Assembly (NCBI RefSeq): GCF_003719305.1
Contig: NZ_RARC01000033.1
Span: 1-64,000, forward strand
From: Mycolicibacterium stellerae
GTDB lineage: Bacteria; Actinomycetota; Actinomycetes; Mycobacteriales; Mycobacteriaceae
Direction: 5' to 3'
Length of the DNA stretch: 64,000 nucleotides
The position numbers and the translations under genes were made by a program. Below are positions 1-8,405 of this stretch, piece by piece. The notes under the pieces were generated by a model. It made no database searches. It was given only the letters and a program-made list of their open reading frames with translations, and was not told the DNA's origin. Numbering within the stretch: position 1 is the stretch's first letter; each line of letters begins with the position of its first letter.

Positions 1-3
1 AAA

Positions 4-120
4 GTTACGGCGGAAATAGCGACAGGGAAACGCCCGGACCCATCCCGAACCCGGAAGCTAAGCCTGCCAGCGCCGATGATACTACCCAACCCGGGTGGAA
101 AAGTAGGACACCGCCGAACA
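4..120 (+). rRNA. rrf: 5S ribosomal RNA
   Basis: This is the complete 5S rRNA gene at the end of an rRNA operon whose 16S and 23S genes lie left of the window. The conserved core (CCCGGACCCATCCCGAAC and AAGCTAAGCCTGCCAGC) and the closing helix made by ACGGCGG near the start and CCGCCGA near the end are plain. The length of about 115-117 nt fits actinobacterial 5S rRNA. Exact mature ends are estimated. It is followed within 10 bases by a strong hairpin terminator. Confidence 0.96.
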
Positions 121-129
121 CATTTTAGG

Positions 130-166
130 ATCACCCCCCACGCAATGTGGGGGGTGATTCCTTTTG
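130..166. terminator. rRNA operon terminator, shared with ogt
   Basis: A perfect 12-bp stem (130-141 with 147-158) closes a 5-nt loop (GCAAT) and is followed by TCCTTTTG. This is a rho-independent terminator for the rRNA operon. Because ogt on the other strand ends at 179, the same hairpin can stop transcription from the right. Confidence 0.9.
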
Positions 167-178
167 TGCCAAGGGAAT

Positions 179-682
179 TCAGTCGAAGAGTGTCGGGATA
201 GCCGGCTTGCGCATCTTTTCCAATGCGAGCAATGCGCGTTTGCGATCCAAGCCGCCGCCGTATCCGGTCAGGCTGCCGTTCGCGCCGATCACCCGATGGC
301 ACGGCACGATGATGCCAATCGGATTGTGGCCGTTGGCTAATCCCACCGCGCGGGACGCCGTTGGCGCCCCGATCTGGGCCGCGATCTCTCCGTAAGACCG
401 AGTCTCTCCGTACGGAATCGTCAGCAGCGCTTCCCACACCCTGCGTTGAAACATGGTGCCGTCCAGGTCGAGCTCGAGATCGAAGGCGAAAAGCTCGCCG
501 GCGAAATAGGACTCGAGCTGTTCGACGGCCACGGGAAATGCAGAGTCGTCGGACTCCCAGCCGTCGCGGCTCGGCTCATACGTCTGGTCGACCATGCGCA
601 GATGCATCAGCCGGCCGTCGCGACCAGCCAGCGTCAACAACCCAACCGGGCTGTCGACAGATCGAAACTTGACGGTTGACAT
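179..682 (-). CDS. ogt: Methylated-DNA--protein-cysteine methyltransferase
   Basis: Ogt removes methyl groups from O6-methylguanine in DNA by transferring them irreversibly to its own cysteine. The active-site motif PCHRV is present with the acceptor at Cys128, and the 167-aa length is normal for the family. The ATG at 682 was chosen over an in-frame start at 760 because it carries a GGAGAAG ribosome site and its ATG overlaps the TGA of the upstream alkA gene (TGATG). This coupling places ogt second in a two-gene alkylation-repair operon with alkA, in the same order as Rv1317c-Rv1316c. Confidence 0.95.
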   Translation of the reverse strand: MSTVKFRSVDSPVGLLTLAGRDGRLMHLRMVDQTYEPSRDGWESDDSAFPVAVEQLESYFAGELFAFDLELDLDGTMFQRRVWEALLTIPYGETRSYGEIAAQIGAPTASRAVGLANGHNPIGIIVPCHRVIGANGSLTGYGGGLDRKRALLALEKMRKPAIPTLFD

Positions 683-2169
683 CACTTCTCCTTCGGTGGC
701 CAATGATTCACCTCGTGATCGAGGGCGGTCCACAGATGTTGGACGGCATAGGATCTCCACGGCCGCCAGCGGGCGCTGTGCTCGGTGAGGGCCCGCGACC
801 CCTCAGGCAGACCAACCTGTCTGGCCGCCATCAGAACACCGAGGTCGGTGGCGGGGAACGCGTCGGGGTCACCAAGACCCCGCATCGCGATGACTTCCGC
901 GGTCCACGGCCCGATCCCCGGCAATGTCAGTAGCTGCCGCCGGGCGAGGTTCCAATCGCACCCCGCGTCCAGCACGACGTCACCGTCGGCCAGCGCCGTC
1001 ACAAGAGCAACGAAGGACCGCTGTCGTGACTTCGGGAAGGCCAAATGAACCGGGTCGATCTCGGCGAGGTCCCCGATCGCTGGGAAGACATGGGTGAGGC
1101 CACCGTTGGCGTCGGTCAGTGTCTGGCCGTATCCGGCCACGATGCGGGCGGCGTGTGTACGGGCCGCCTTGACCGACACCTGCTGACCCAGCACAACGCG
1201 CAGCGCCAGCTCGGGTTCGTCGACGGTACGCGGGATGCGTTGTCCGGGCGCCTTCGCCACCAATGCACTGAGATCCCGGTCTGCGCTGAGCGCGTCGACG
1301 ACTGCCTCAGGGTCCGCGTCGAGGTCGAGCAGGCGCCGGCAACGGGCGATCGCGGTGGCCAGATCTCGAAAGTCGTCCAGCACCACTGTGCAGCGCACGT
1401 GGTCGGGTTCCGGTGCGAGACTGACGATTCCATTACCGGCGGGCAATCGCAGTGTTCGCCGGAAGGCTCCGTTGCGCACTTCCTCGACGCCAGGCACCGC
1501 GGACGCGGCAAGGTGGCCGAACAAACCCTCGTATGCGAACGGCGTGCGGACCGGCAGCCGCAGCGAGAGCGCGCCGGCGGAGAGAGGCTCGCCGCGGCCG
1601 AACTTGGTCTTCGCTCGAGTGCGCAACTCCGTGGGGGTCAGGTCGCATACCGCGCGGATCGTGTCGTTGAACTGCCGAATGGATGAGAACCCTGCCGCGA
1701 ACGCGACGTCGCCGAACGGTAGCTCGGTGGTCTCGATGAGCACGCGTGCGGTCTGTGTCCGCTGCGCACGCGCCAGCGCCAGCGGGTTCGCGCCGACCTC
1801 CGCCTGCAGCATCCGCTCGAGTTGTCGGGTGGTGTAGCCCACGCGGGCGGCCAGGCCCGTCACCCCCTCGCGGTCGACGGTGCCGTCGGCGATCAGCCTC
1901 ATCGCCCGCGCCACCACGTCGCCGCGCACATTCCATTCTGGCGAGCCCGGTGAGGCGTCGGGGCGGCACCGTTTACAGGCCCGGAAGCCTGCGTGCTGGG
2001 CGGCCGCCGCGGTGGGATAGAACTGCACGTTTCGGGCGAACGGTGGCCTGACAGGGCAACTGGGCCTGCAGTAGATCTTGGTGGTCAGCACGGCGGTGAC
2101 GAACCAGCCGTCGAACCGGGCGTCCTTGGACTGCACGGCCCGGTAACAGCGGTCGAAATCTTCATGCAC
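682..2169 (-). CDS. alkA: Ada/AraC regulator fused to AlkA 3-methyladenine glycosylase
   Basis: This 495-aa protein combines three modules. Residues 1-75 are the Ada metal-binding domain with zinc ligands Cys34, Cys38, Cys65 and Cys68; Cys34 aligns with the methylphosphotriester acceptor of E. coli Ada. Residues about 85-190 form an AraC-type double helix-turn-helix. Residues about 200-490 are an AlkA-type glycosylase with the helix-hairpin-helix LPGIGPWTAE and a following catalytic Asp. It should sense methylated DNA, activate the adaptive response and excise alkylated bases. The fusion is the known mycobacterial arrangement (Rv1317c). Its stop overlaps the ogt start by one base. Confidence 0.95.
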   Translation of the reverse strand: MHEDFDRCYRAVQSKDARFDGWFVTAVLTTKIYCRPSCPVRPPFARNVQFYPTAAAAQHAGFRACKRCRPDASPGSPEWNVRGDVVARAMRLIADGTVDREGVTGLAARVGYTTRQLERMLQAEVGANPLALARAQRTQTARVLIETTELPFGDVAFAAGFSSIRQFNDTIRAVCDLTPTELRTRAKTKFGRGEPLSAGALSLRLPVRTPFAYEGLFGHLAASAVPGVEEVRNGAFRRTLRLPAGNGIVSLAPEPDHVRCTVVLDDFRDLATAIARCRRLLDLDADPEAVVDALSADRDLSALVAKAPGQRIPRTVDEPELALRVVLGQQVSVKAARTHAARIVAGYGQTLTDANGGLTHVFPAIGDLAEIDPVHLAFPKSRQRSFVALVTALADGDVVLDAGCDWNLARRQLLTLPGIGPWTAEVIAMRGLGDPDAFPATDLGVLMAARQVGLPEGSRALTEHSARWRPWRSYAVQHLWTALDHEVNHWPPKEK

Positions 2170-2281
2170 GTCTACGACAATTACACGTCCGCACCGACAT
2201 CACTGGCGGAAAAGCGACATCGACGTCCCAGGTGCGACCGCGCAGGACAGCCACAGCTCCCACAGGGATAGCATCCGCACC

Positions 2282-2491
2282 ATGGCCCGACTCGTCCAGC
2301 GCTACCTGGACCGGATCCTTGACTGGCATGCCGGTGTCACAGAGGGCACGCTGGCCGACTACATTCCGGAACTGGCGAGCGTCGACCGTGAGATATTCGG
2401 CATGTCCCTGTCGCCCGCAGATGGCTTCATGTACGAATCCGGCGATGCGCCAACCGAATTCACGACTCAGTCTGCATCAGTGTTTCGCTGA
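2282..2491 (+). pseudogene. glsA: Glutaminase remnant, N-terminal fragment
   Basis: The 69-codon frame matches the beginning of glutaminases: a VQRYLDRI-type opening, the ADYIPELASVD block, a DG..YESGD segment and a degraded form of the QSISK active-site stretch (QSASVF). It stops just where the catalytic serine and lysine should follow, so about three quarters of a roughly 300-aa enzyme are missing. The stop lies 15 bases inside the end of the convergent downstream gene, so no distal part is left in place. I infer a decayed gene; a coincidental small protein is less likely given the number of family matches. Confidence 0.65.
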
Positions 2492-2941
2492 CGGTGGCGG
2501 CGCGGCGGCCGCAGACGCCTTGGCGGCGGCAGCGGCGGCAGCGGCGGCGCGGCCTTCCGGGCTGGCCAGCGAGTTACCAGCCTCGGTCTTCGAGGCCACG
2601 GCGGCATCGCAGTTCAGCGACAACAGCGTCTGCTTCGTCGGCGAAGCACCGGTGTTCTCCGGTGGTGGGACGGTCCTGTCCTGCTGGTGTGTGACGACGC
2701 AGTCATCGCGCGCGAATTCATCGCCGACGGTGGTCGACACGATGATGCTGTATCCGGCGCCAGCGAGGGCGCCCTTCGCGTCTGAGTACTTCTGCCCGAC
2801 CACGGTCGGTGACGATGCAGCCTGGGCCGGGCCTGCAGCCACTACGACCGCGGCGATTGCCGCCGATACGATCGCCGCACCGCACAGGATGTGCCGTGAT
2901 GTCGGCGAGGTTCGATGTTGATGCGCCGTAACCGAGTTCAT
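2477..2941 (-). CDS. Exported protein with a PASTA-like domain
   Basis: The 154-aa product begins with a signal peptide (hydrophobic stretch about residues 18-42 ending in AQA), giving a small secreted or wall-associated protein. Residues about 44-90 resemble one PASTA repeat (a PTVVGQKYSDAKGAL start followed by two strands), a fold that binds peptidoglycan fragments or beta-lactams in other proteins. The C-terminus is an Ala-rich tail with a run of nine alanines and a proline patch. Two cysteines frame the domain. Family resemblance is short, so the PASTA call is tentative. Its 3' end overlaps the glutaminase remnant. Confidence 0.7.
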   Translation of the reverse strand: MNSVTAHQHRTSPTSRHILCGAAIVSAAIAAVVVAAGPAQAASSPTVVGQKYSDAKGALAGAGYSIIVSTTVGDEFARDDCVVTHQQDRTVPPPENTGASPTKQTLLSLNCDAAVASKTEAGNSLASPEGRAAAAAAAAAKASAAAAPPPSAKH

Positions 2942-3207
2942 AATCCATCATGTGACCTGCGTTGTTACCCAGGCATTTCCAGGAGCTGTGATTCATGTGG
3001 CTGTTCACTGCGGTGACAGTGTGGCAACCCAGCAACAGTTCCAACCTTCACGCCATCTGTCAGCTCGAATTCAGTTACTTCACAACTAGTTACCGCCCTG
3101 CGTGATCGTTGACAGTCTGCTTGGCGCTTTCGTAGATCTCGGTGCAAGCGTTGGCCAAACTGGCTACGCGAGCGTAAGACCGATAACAGAGATCGGAGGA
3201 GCGCCGC
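2942..3207. other. Intergenic region between two divergent exported-protein genes
   Basis: This 266-base gap separates the divergent PASTA-like gene and a small exported-protein gene. It must hold both promoters. The only clear element is a GGAGGA ribosome site at about 3196-3201 for the rightward gene. I see no convincing further gene, repeat or operator. Confidence 0.5.
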
Positions 3208-3516
3208 ATGAACGTCACACGGATCAAGCCGTTGGCCGCGGTGGCAGGACTCGCTGCCATCGGGGTTGCCGTCGCCGTGAACCTGGGGTCTACCGCCACG
3301 GCCCACGATGTCGCCGGCGGATCGGGTGACTCATCGACGGTGGGCGAATACACCTCGCCCACGATCACCGCGATGTCCGTCGATCCGACCGCGATGAAAC
3401 TCGGGGCAACCGCCACCGCAGGTCCGCCGAAAGCCACGCTTGAGACCGCCGAAGCGACGCCGACCCTCAAGGCCTCGGCTGCACCGGTATGCGTCAACAA
3501 CGGCCAATGTCCCTGA
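3208..3516 (+). CDS. Small exported protein of unknown function
   Basis: The 102-aa product has a Sec-type signal peptide (basic start, hydrophobic residues about 9-25, cleavage near TATA/HD) and a Thr/Ala/Ser-rich mature part with two cysteines in the last nine residues. A GGAGGA ribosome site sits 7-8 bases before the ATG. I recognise no family. The composition suggests an unstructured, possibly glycosylated surface protein, but nothing in the neighbourhood points to a role. Confidence 0.7.
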   Translation: MNVTRIKPLAAVAGLAAIGVAVAVNLGSTATAHDVAGGSGDSSTVGEYTSPTITAMSVDPTAMKLGATATAGPPKATLETAEATPTLKASAAPVCVNNGQCP

Positions 3517-3582
3517 GCGTCGGGCCTGGAAGGAGCGGGTACCACTGACAGCCATCAACCACCGGTTTGGCAGACTGATCGC

Positions 3583-4080
3583 GTGGCTCAGATAACCCTT
3601 CGTGGAAACCCCATCAATACGGTCGGCGAGTTGCCCTCCGTCGGTTCACCGGCCCCCGGCTTCTCGCTGACGGGCACCGACCTCGGCACCGTCAGCGACG
3701 AGCAGTTCCGCGGGAAGCCTTTCCTGCTCAACATATTTCCGTCCGTGGACACCCCGGTGTGTGCGACCAGCGTGCGGAGCTTCAACGAGCGCGCCGCGGC
3801 GAGCGGGCTTGCGGTCGTCTGTGTGTCCAAGGATCTGCCTTTCGCCCTGAACCGCTTCTGTGGCGCGGAGGGGATCGAGAACGTGGTGACGGCCTCGGCG
3901 TTCCGCGATGGATTCGGCGAGGACTACGGAGTCACCCTCGTCGACGGGCCGATGGCCGGTCTCCTCGCGCGGGCGGTCGTGGTGGTCGGCGCGGACGGTG
4001 ACGTCGTCTATTCCGAGCTCGTACCGGAGATCGCCGAAGAGCCTGACTACGAAGCAGCGGTCGCCGCGACGAATTCCTGA
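3583..4080 (+). CDS. tpx: Thiol peroxidase
   Basis: Tpx is a cytoplasmic atypical 2-Cys peroxiredoxin that reduces hydrogen peroxide and organic peroxides using thioredoxin. The peroxidatic site DTPVC places Cys60 in its usual position with Thr57 before it; Cys93 is the resolving cysteine and Cys80 the third conserved one, matching mycobacterial Tpx. The 165-aa length is standard. The start is GTG at 3583; CAGACT six bases before it could be the -10 of a leaderless transcript, as no ribosome site is visible. Confidence 0.96.
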   Translation: MAQITLRGNPINTVGELPSVGSPAPGFSLTGTDLGTVSDEQFRGKPFLLNIFPSVDTPVCATSVRSFNERAAASGLAVVCVSKDLPFALNRFCGAEGIENVVTASAFRDGFGEDYGVTLVDGPMAGLLARAVVVVGADGDVVYSELVPEIAEEPDYEAAVAATNS

Positions 4081-4089
4081 GCCGCTGGC

Positions 4090-5076
4090 TCAGCGCTCGG
4101 AGTCCAACGCGGCCATGTGCGCGGTGGGGTAGCGCTCGCCTGCCACCTGGTCGGCCGGAATCGCCGCCTCGATCGCGGCGAGTTGTCGGTCAGTCAGCAC
4201 GACGTCGACGGCGCCGAGCGATTCGACCAGGCGCGCGCGGGTGCGTGCACCGACAAGCGGCACGATGTCATCCCCGCGTGAGGCCACCCAGGCGATCGCC
4301 GCCTGCGCGACGGTAATTCCCAGCTCTTCGGCGACGCCGCGCAGGGTCTCGACAAGCGCAAGATTGCGGTCCAGGTTCTCGCCCGAGAAGCGGGGGCTCG
4401 CCGTCCGCGAGTCACCCTGTCCACCACTTGATTTGGTCCAGTGGCCGCTGATGAGTCCGCGGGACAACACGCCGTACGCTGTCACCCCGATGCCCAAGTC
4501 ACGGCATGTGTCGAGGATGTCGCGTTCGATGCCGCGCGAAGCCAGCGAGTATTCGATCTGCAGGTCGGTGATCGGCCGGACCGACGCGGCTCGCTTGATG
4601 GTTTCGGCGCCAACCTCCGAAAGGCCGATGCGGCGCACGTATCCCGCGTCGACCAGGTCGCCGATGGCGCCGACGGTCTCCTCGATGTCGACCGTGGGAT
4701 CGAGGCGTGCCGGGCGGTAGATGTCGATGTATTCGGTGCCGAGGCGCCGCAGCGAGTACGCGGCAGAGGCCTTCACGGCAACCGGTCGGCCGTCGAAGCC
4801 GAGGAACGCTCCGTCCGGGCTGACTTGGCCGCCGAACTTCACGCTCAGTTGATAGGTATCGCGAGGCACATCATGGAGGGCCTCGGCGAGCAGCAGTTCG
4901 TTGTGGCCGGCACCGTAGAAGTCCCCGGTGTCGAGCAGCGTGATTCCGGCCTCGAGGGCCGCGTGCACAGTGGCGATGCTCTCGTCGCGGTCGGCGTCGC
5001 CATATGCAGGCGACATTCCCATGCAGCCGAGGCCGATCGCCGATGTGGTCAGAGTCCCGAGCGTCTTGGTATTCAT
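4090..5076 (-). CDS. Aldo/keto reductase with altered catalytic tetrad
   Basis: The 328-aa protein has the (beta/alpha)8 barrel signature of NADPH-dependent aldo/keto reductases: Asp49, Tyr54 and Lys80 of the tetrad are in place, and the NADPH-binding C-terminal part is complete. The fourth residue, normally His in an IDLYYQHR-like strand, is Ala123 (IDIYRPAR). A subgroup of the family shares this change, so the enzyme may be slow or use another proton donor. It is transcribed away from a regulator gene starting 101 bases further on, which is its likely controller. Substrate unknown. Confidence 0.9.
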   Translation of the reverse strand: MNTKTLGTLTTSAIGLGCMGMSPAYGDADRDESIATVHAALEAGITLLDTGDFYGAGHNELLLAEALHDVPRDTYQLSVKFGGQVSPDGAFLGFDGRPVAVKASAAYSLRRLGTEYIDIYRPARLDPTVDIEETVGAIGDLVDAGYVRRIGLSEVGAETIKRAASVRPITDLQIEYSLASRGIERDILDTCRDLGIGVTAYGVLSRGLISGHWTKSSGGQGDSRTASPRFSGENLDRNLALVETLRGVAEELGITVAQAAIAWVASRGDDIVPLVGARTRARLVESLGAVDVVLTDRQLAAIEAAIPADQVAGERYPTAHMAALDSER

Positions 5077-5177
5077 GCGGCCAGTCTTCGGACAACCGGG
5101 AACGTTAACTAGGACGCGTTGAACCAGGGACTGAGAGTCTCTGTTTCCAGTGCCCGTGGATTGGCGACAATGGGCCG

Positions 5178-6035
5178 ATGGATCGAGTTGCGCTGGCGGA
5201 GTTTCTGCGGCTTCGCCGCGAGGCGATCAAACCGGCGGACGTCGGACTTCCTCCCGGCGTGCGCCGCCGCACCGCGGGACTGCGACGCGAGGAAGTCGCT
5301 CAGCTGACGGGGATGTCGGTGGACTATTACGGCAGGCTCGAGCAGGCGCGAAGCACCCAGCCGTCGCCGCAGATGCTGCGTGCACTGGCGCGCACCCTGC
5401 GGCTGACAGCTGACGAGGCCGACCACCTCTACCGACTGGCCGGACACGCCGTCCCCGACCGCGGCGGGGTTTCGCAGCACGTGCGGCCTGCACTGTCGTT
5501 CGCCCTCGATCAGATGCGCGATGCGGCGGCGTTCGTCTGCTCCGACACCTATGTCGTGCTGGCCCAGAACCAGCTGGCCAAGGCGCTGAACGGCGACCAG
5601 GTCGGCAAGGGAACGGGATTGCAGGCCAGCATGGCGTGGCAGTGGTTCACCGATCCTGCCGCCCGCCAGGCCGCACCGGAAGCCGAGCGCGACGAGCACA
5701 GCCGGACCACCGTGGCCGACCTGCGAGCGGCATGGGCCCGTCGCCGAAACGACGCGGACATGCGTGAACTCGTTGACGGCCTGCTGGAACACAGCCCCGA
5801 ATTCGCCGAGTTGTGGGCCAGTCACGAGGTCGCCGTCAGACGTATGCAGCGCAAGACGTTCCTGACCCGCGTCGGCGCCATCACGCTGGACTGCGAAGTG
5901 CTCGCGACCACGGACGGGCAAAGCTTGGTGATCCTGGCCCCGCCGCCTGGATCGTCGGCGTTGGAGAAGCTGCGCCTGCTCGCGGTGGTTGGCGATCAGG
6001 CTGTCGGGTCAAGTCGATCGGCGGTCGCTGACTAG
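5178..6035 (+). CDS. XRE-family regulator with MmyB-like ligand domain
   Basis: The 285-aa protein has an N-terminal helix-turn-helix (residues about 5-75, with the typical GLRREEVAQLTGMS and YYGRLEQ segments) followed by an MmyB-type ligand-binding domain (about 105-275) that in relatives adopts a PAS-like fold and can bind fatty-acyl ligands. Such regulators are commonly encoded next to an oxidoreductase gene they repress. Here the divergent aldo/keto reductase at 4090-5076 fits. Start chosen at the ATG that opens the HTH domain. Confidence 0.9.
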   Translation: MDRVALAEFLRLRREAIKPADVGLPPGVRRRTAGLRREEVAQLTGMSVDYYGRLEQARSTQPSPQMLRALARTLRLTADEADHLYRLAGHAVPDRGGVSQHVRPALSFALDQMRDAAAFVCSDTYVVLAQNQLAKALNGDQVGKGTGLQASMAWQWFTDPAARQAAPEAERDEHSRTTVADLRAAWARRRNDADMRELVDGLLEHSPEFAELWASHEVAVRRMQRKTFLTRVGAITLDCEVLATTDGQSLVILAPPPGSSALEKLRLLAVVGDQAVGSSRSAVAD

Positions 6036-6069
6036 TGGACTGTGCCCAACCAAGTACCCAAAGCGTTTG

Positions 6070-7674
6070 TCAGACCGGCGCGGCAAGCCGCGTGGGCTCG
6101 TCGTGACCTCGAAGCGTGACAGTGTCGCCCAACGACCAAAACCGACGCTCGCCGTCCGTCGCCCTCGCCACCGTGTCCGACGAGGCCAACAGGCGGCCGT
6201 CACTTTCTTTGGCGAGCTCGCAGAGCCGGGCGGCCTCATTTACCGGCTCGCCGATGACGGTGTATTCAAAGCGTTCCTTTGCGCCGACGTTGCCGGCGAC
6301 CGCCTCGCCGGAAGCGACCCCGATACCCGCTTCGCACTCGGGTACCTCATCGCGTATGCGCTGCGCGATCGCGCGGCCGGCGGCCAGCGCTTCGGCCTCC
6401 GGATTGTCGAGATGGTTCGGGGCGCCGAACACGGCAAGCGCGGCGTCGCCCTCGAACTTGTTGACGAACCCGTGATGTCGGTCGACCTCCTCGACTATCA
6501 CCGCGAAGAAGCGGTTCAACAGTTCGACGACTTCGGTCGCCCGCCTCGAAGTGACCAACTGGGTGGAGCCGATGATGTCGACGAAGATCACGGCGACGTG
6601 GCGTTCCTCGCCGCCGAGTTTCGGGCGGTCCCGCTCCGCCGCCGCGGCCACCTCGCGGCCGACGTGGCGGCCGAACAGATCGCGCACGCGCTCGCGTTCC
6701 TTCAGGCCCTCCACCATCGAGTTGAAGCCGCGCTGCAGCTGCCCGAGTTCGGTGCCGTCGAACACCACCAGGTTGGTGTCGAGGTCGCCCTGCTCGACAC
6801 GGTTCAGCGCTGCTCGCACGACACGGACCGGGGTGACAGTCAGCCACGACAGGATCCACATCAGGATGGCGCCGAACACGAGGGCGAACAGCGCGAGGAT
6901 CATGACCGCGACCGTGAACTCGGTGGGGGTCAGATTTTGGAGCAACAGGGTGAGCGCGGCGGCCAAGAAGATGCCAAGCACGGGCACGCCGGAACCCAGC
7001 GCCCAGACCAGCATCGTGCGGCCCATCAGGCCTTCGGCGAATCTGTGTGGCGGCTTACCGGCCTCCAACGCTTGGGCCGCAACGGGCCGCAGCGCGAATT
7101 CGGTGAACAGATAGCAGCTGGCGGACACCACGATGCCGGGAAAGCTGATGCCCAGCAGCCACTTCGGGATGAAGTCGGTGTCATGCAACCCGTACAGCGT
7201 GGTAAGCACGATGGTTCCGGTGCCCCATAGCGCCAGCAGCACACGGGTCAGGCGCCACGGCGCCAGGAACGTGTTGTGCTGGTCCTCGAGTGTGGGTGTG
7301 CGCTCCTCGATCGACCACCGCACGTTGAAGATCACTCGGCGGGTTGCCCAGAACACTCCGACGACGAGTGCGAGCACGACGAAGACCGGCACCGCGATGA
7401 AGGTGATCCAGGCGACGTCGCGGTCGAAAACGCTCGGCGTGGGAAATGCGACGGTGACGACCAGCGTTGCGACGCCGATGCCGATCAGGTTCGCGATGAC
7501 CACGAATGCGGTCAGGATGATCTGGATACGGATCCGGCGTCGGCGCTGACTTTCCGAAACCCGACCCAGGATCCAGGACCCGTACTCGGGGGTGGTCGGC
7601 ATTCGGCTGCTTTGGCTGGTGACGCGCTCCAGCACGCGACCGAGCCGCTCGGCCACCGTCCTGTTCGCCGCCAT
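6070..7674 (-). CDS. Membrane adenylate cyclase with HAMP domain (class III)
   Basis: This 534-aa protein matches the Rv1318c/Rv1319c/Rv1320c family. Six predicted membrane helices occupy residues about 45-290, a HAMP linker follows (about 280-335), and the class III catalytic domain fills about 360-530. The metal-binding Asp in VDIIGS, the second Asp and substrate Lys in NKFEGD, and the NEAAR transition-state Asn/Arg are all present, so it should make cAMP from ATP. M. tuberculosis carries three tandem copies at this place; here there is one. It is divergent from nucS. Confidence 0.93.
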   Translation of the reverse strand: MAANRTVAERLGRVLERVTSQSSRMPTTPEYGSWILGRVSESQRRRRIRIQIILTAFVVIANLIGIGVATLVVTVAFPTPSVFDRDVAWITFIAVPVFVVLALVVGVFWATRRVIFNVRWSIEERTPTLEDQHNTFLAPWRLTRVLLALWGTGTIVLTTLYGLHDTDFIPKWLLGISFPGIVVSASCYLFTEFALRPVAAQALEAGKPPHRFAEGLMGRTMLVWALGSGVPVLGIFLAAALTLLLQNLTPTEFTVAVMILALFALVFGAILMWILSWLTVTPVRVVRAALNRVEQGDLDTNLVVFDGTELGQLQRGFNSMVEGLKERERVRDLFGRHVGREVAAAAERDRPKLGGEERHVAVIFVDIIGSTQLVTSRRATEVVELLNRFFAVIVEEVDRHHGFVNKFEGDAALAVFGAPNHLDNPEAEALAAGRAIAQRIRDEVPECEAGIGVASGEAVAGNVGAKERFEYTVIGEPVNEAARLCELAKESDGRLLASSDTVARATDGERRFWSLGDTVTLRGHDEPTRLAAPV

Positions 7675-7709
7675 GGTGGTGTCAGCCTAATTTGCCGGTC
7701 CTGTGGCCC

Positions 7710-7715
7710 TAAGGT
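7710..7715 (+). promoter_or_regulatory. -10 box of nucS, leaderless transcript
   Basis: TAAGGT lies exactly six bases before the GTG start of nucS. In mycobacteria this spacing places the transcription start at the first base of the start codon, so nucS is predicted to be a leaderless mRNA. No ribosome site is present, which agrees. Confidence 0.6.
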
Positions 7716-7721
7716 TGACCG

Positions 7722-8393
7722 GTGCGTCTCGTCATCGCCCAGTGCACCGTCGACTACGTCGGACGACTCACCGCCCATCTGCCGTCGGCCCGCCGTCTGC
7801 TGCTCATCAAGGCGGACGGTTCGGTCAGCGTGCATGCCGACGACCGTGCCTACAAGCCGCTGAACTGGATGAGCCCGCCCTGTTGGCTCACCGAGGAACC
7901 CGGCGGTCCGCTGCCGGTTTGGGTGGTGGAGAACAAGGCCGGCGAGCAGTTGCGCATCACCGTCGAGGAGATCGAGCACGACTCGAGCCACGAACTCGGC
8001 GTTGACCCCGGCTTGGTCAAGGACGGCGTCGAGGCACATCTGCAGGCGTTGTTGGCTGAGCACGTCGAGCTGCTGGGTACCGGCTACACGCTGGTGCGCC
8101 GGGAGTACATGACGCCGATCGGGCCGGTCGACCTGCTGTGTCGCGACGAGGCGGGCCGCTCGGTGGCGGTGGAGATCAAGCGGCGCGGCGAGATCGACGG
8201 CGTCGAGCAGCTCACCCGCTACCTAGAACTGCTCAACCGTGACACCGTTCTCGCACCCGTCAGCGGTGTGTTCGCCGCGCAGCAGATCAAGCCGCAGGCG
8301 CGAACATTGGCCACCGATCGTGGGATCCGTTGCGTGACTTTGGACTACGACGAGATGCGCGGGATGGACAGCTCCGAGTTCCGGCTGTTCTGA
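7722..8393 (+). CDS. nucS: Mismatch-specific endonuclease NucS/EndoMS
   Basis: NucS cuts both strands at G-T, G-G and T-T mismatches and provides the non-canonical mismatch repair of actinobacteria, which lack MutS/MutL. The 223-aa protein has an N-terminal dimerisation domain (about 1-110) and a RecB-like nuclease domain with Asp137, Glu151, Lys153 (EIKRR) and Gln163. It ends in EFRLF, which resembles the sliding-clamp-binding tail of the family. The GTG start lies six bases after a TAAGGT box. Position between the cyclase and the Rv1322 homologue matches Rv1321. Confidence 0.96.
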   Translation: MRLVIAQCTVDYVGRLTAHLPSARRLLLIKADGSVSVHADDRAYKPLNWMSPPCWLTEEPGGPLPVWVVENKAGEQLRITVEEIEHDSSHELGVDPGLVKDGVEAHLQALLAEHVELLGTGYTLVRREYMTPIGPVDLLCRDEAGRSVAVEIKRRGEIDGVEQLTRYLELLNRDTVLAPVSGVFAAQQIKPQARTLATDRGIRCVTLDYDEMRGMDSSEFRLF

Positions 8394-8405
8394 ACGCCTA
8401 CACTC

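Noticed and set aside
2510..2560. GGCGGC-type short tandem repeat
   Set aside because: It is the coding sequence of the Ala-rich tail of the exported PASTA-like protein, not a separate repeat or CRISPR array.
5109..5921. 270-codon reverse frame opposite the XRE regulator
   Set aside because: The forward frame has a clear helix-turn-helix and MmyB-type domain; the reverse frame has none.
5989..7230. 413-codon forward frame opposite the adenylate cyclase
   Set aside because: It is the GC-rich antisense shadow of a gene with complete catalytic motifs; its own translation is His/Gln/Arg-rich and shows no domain.
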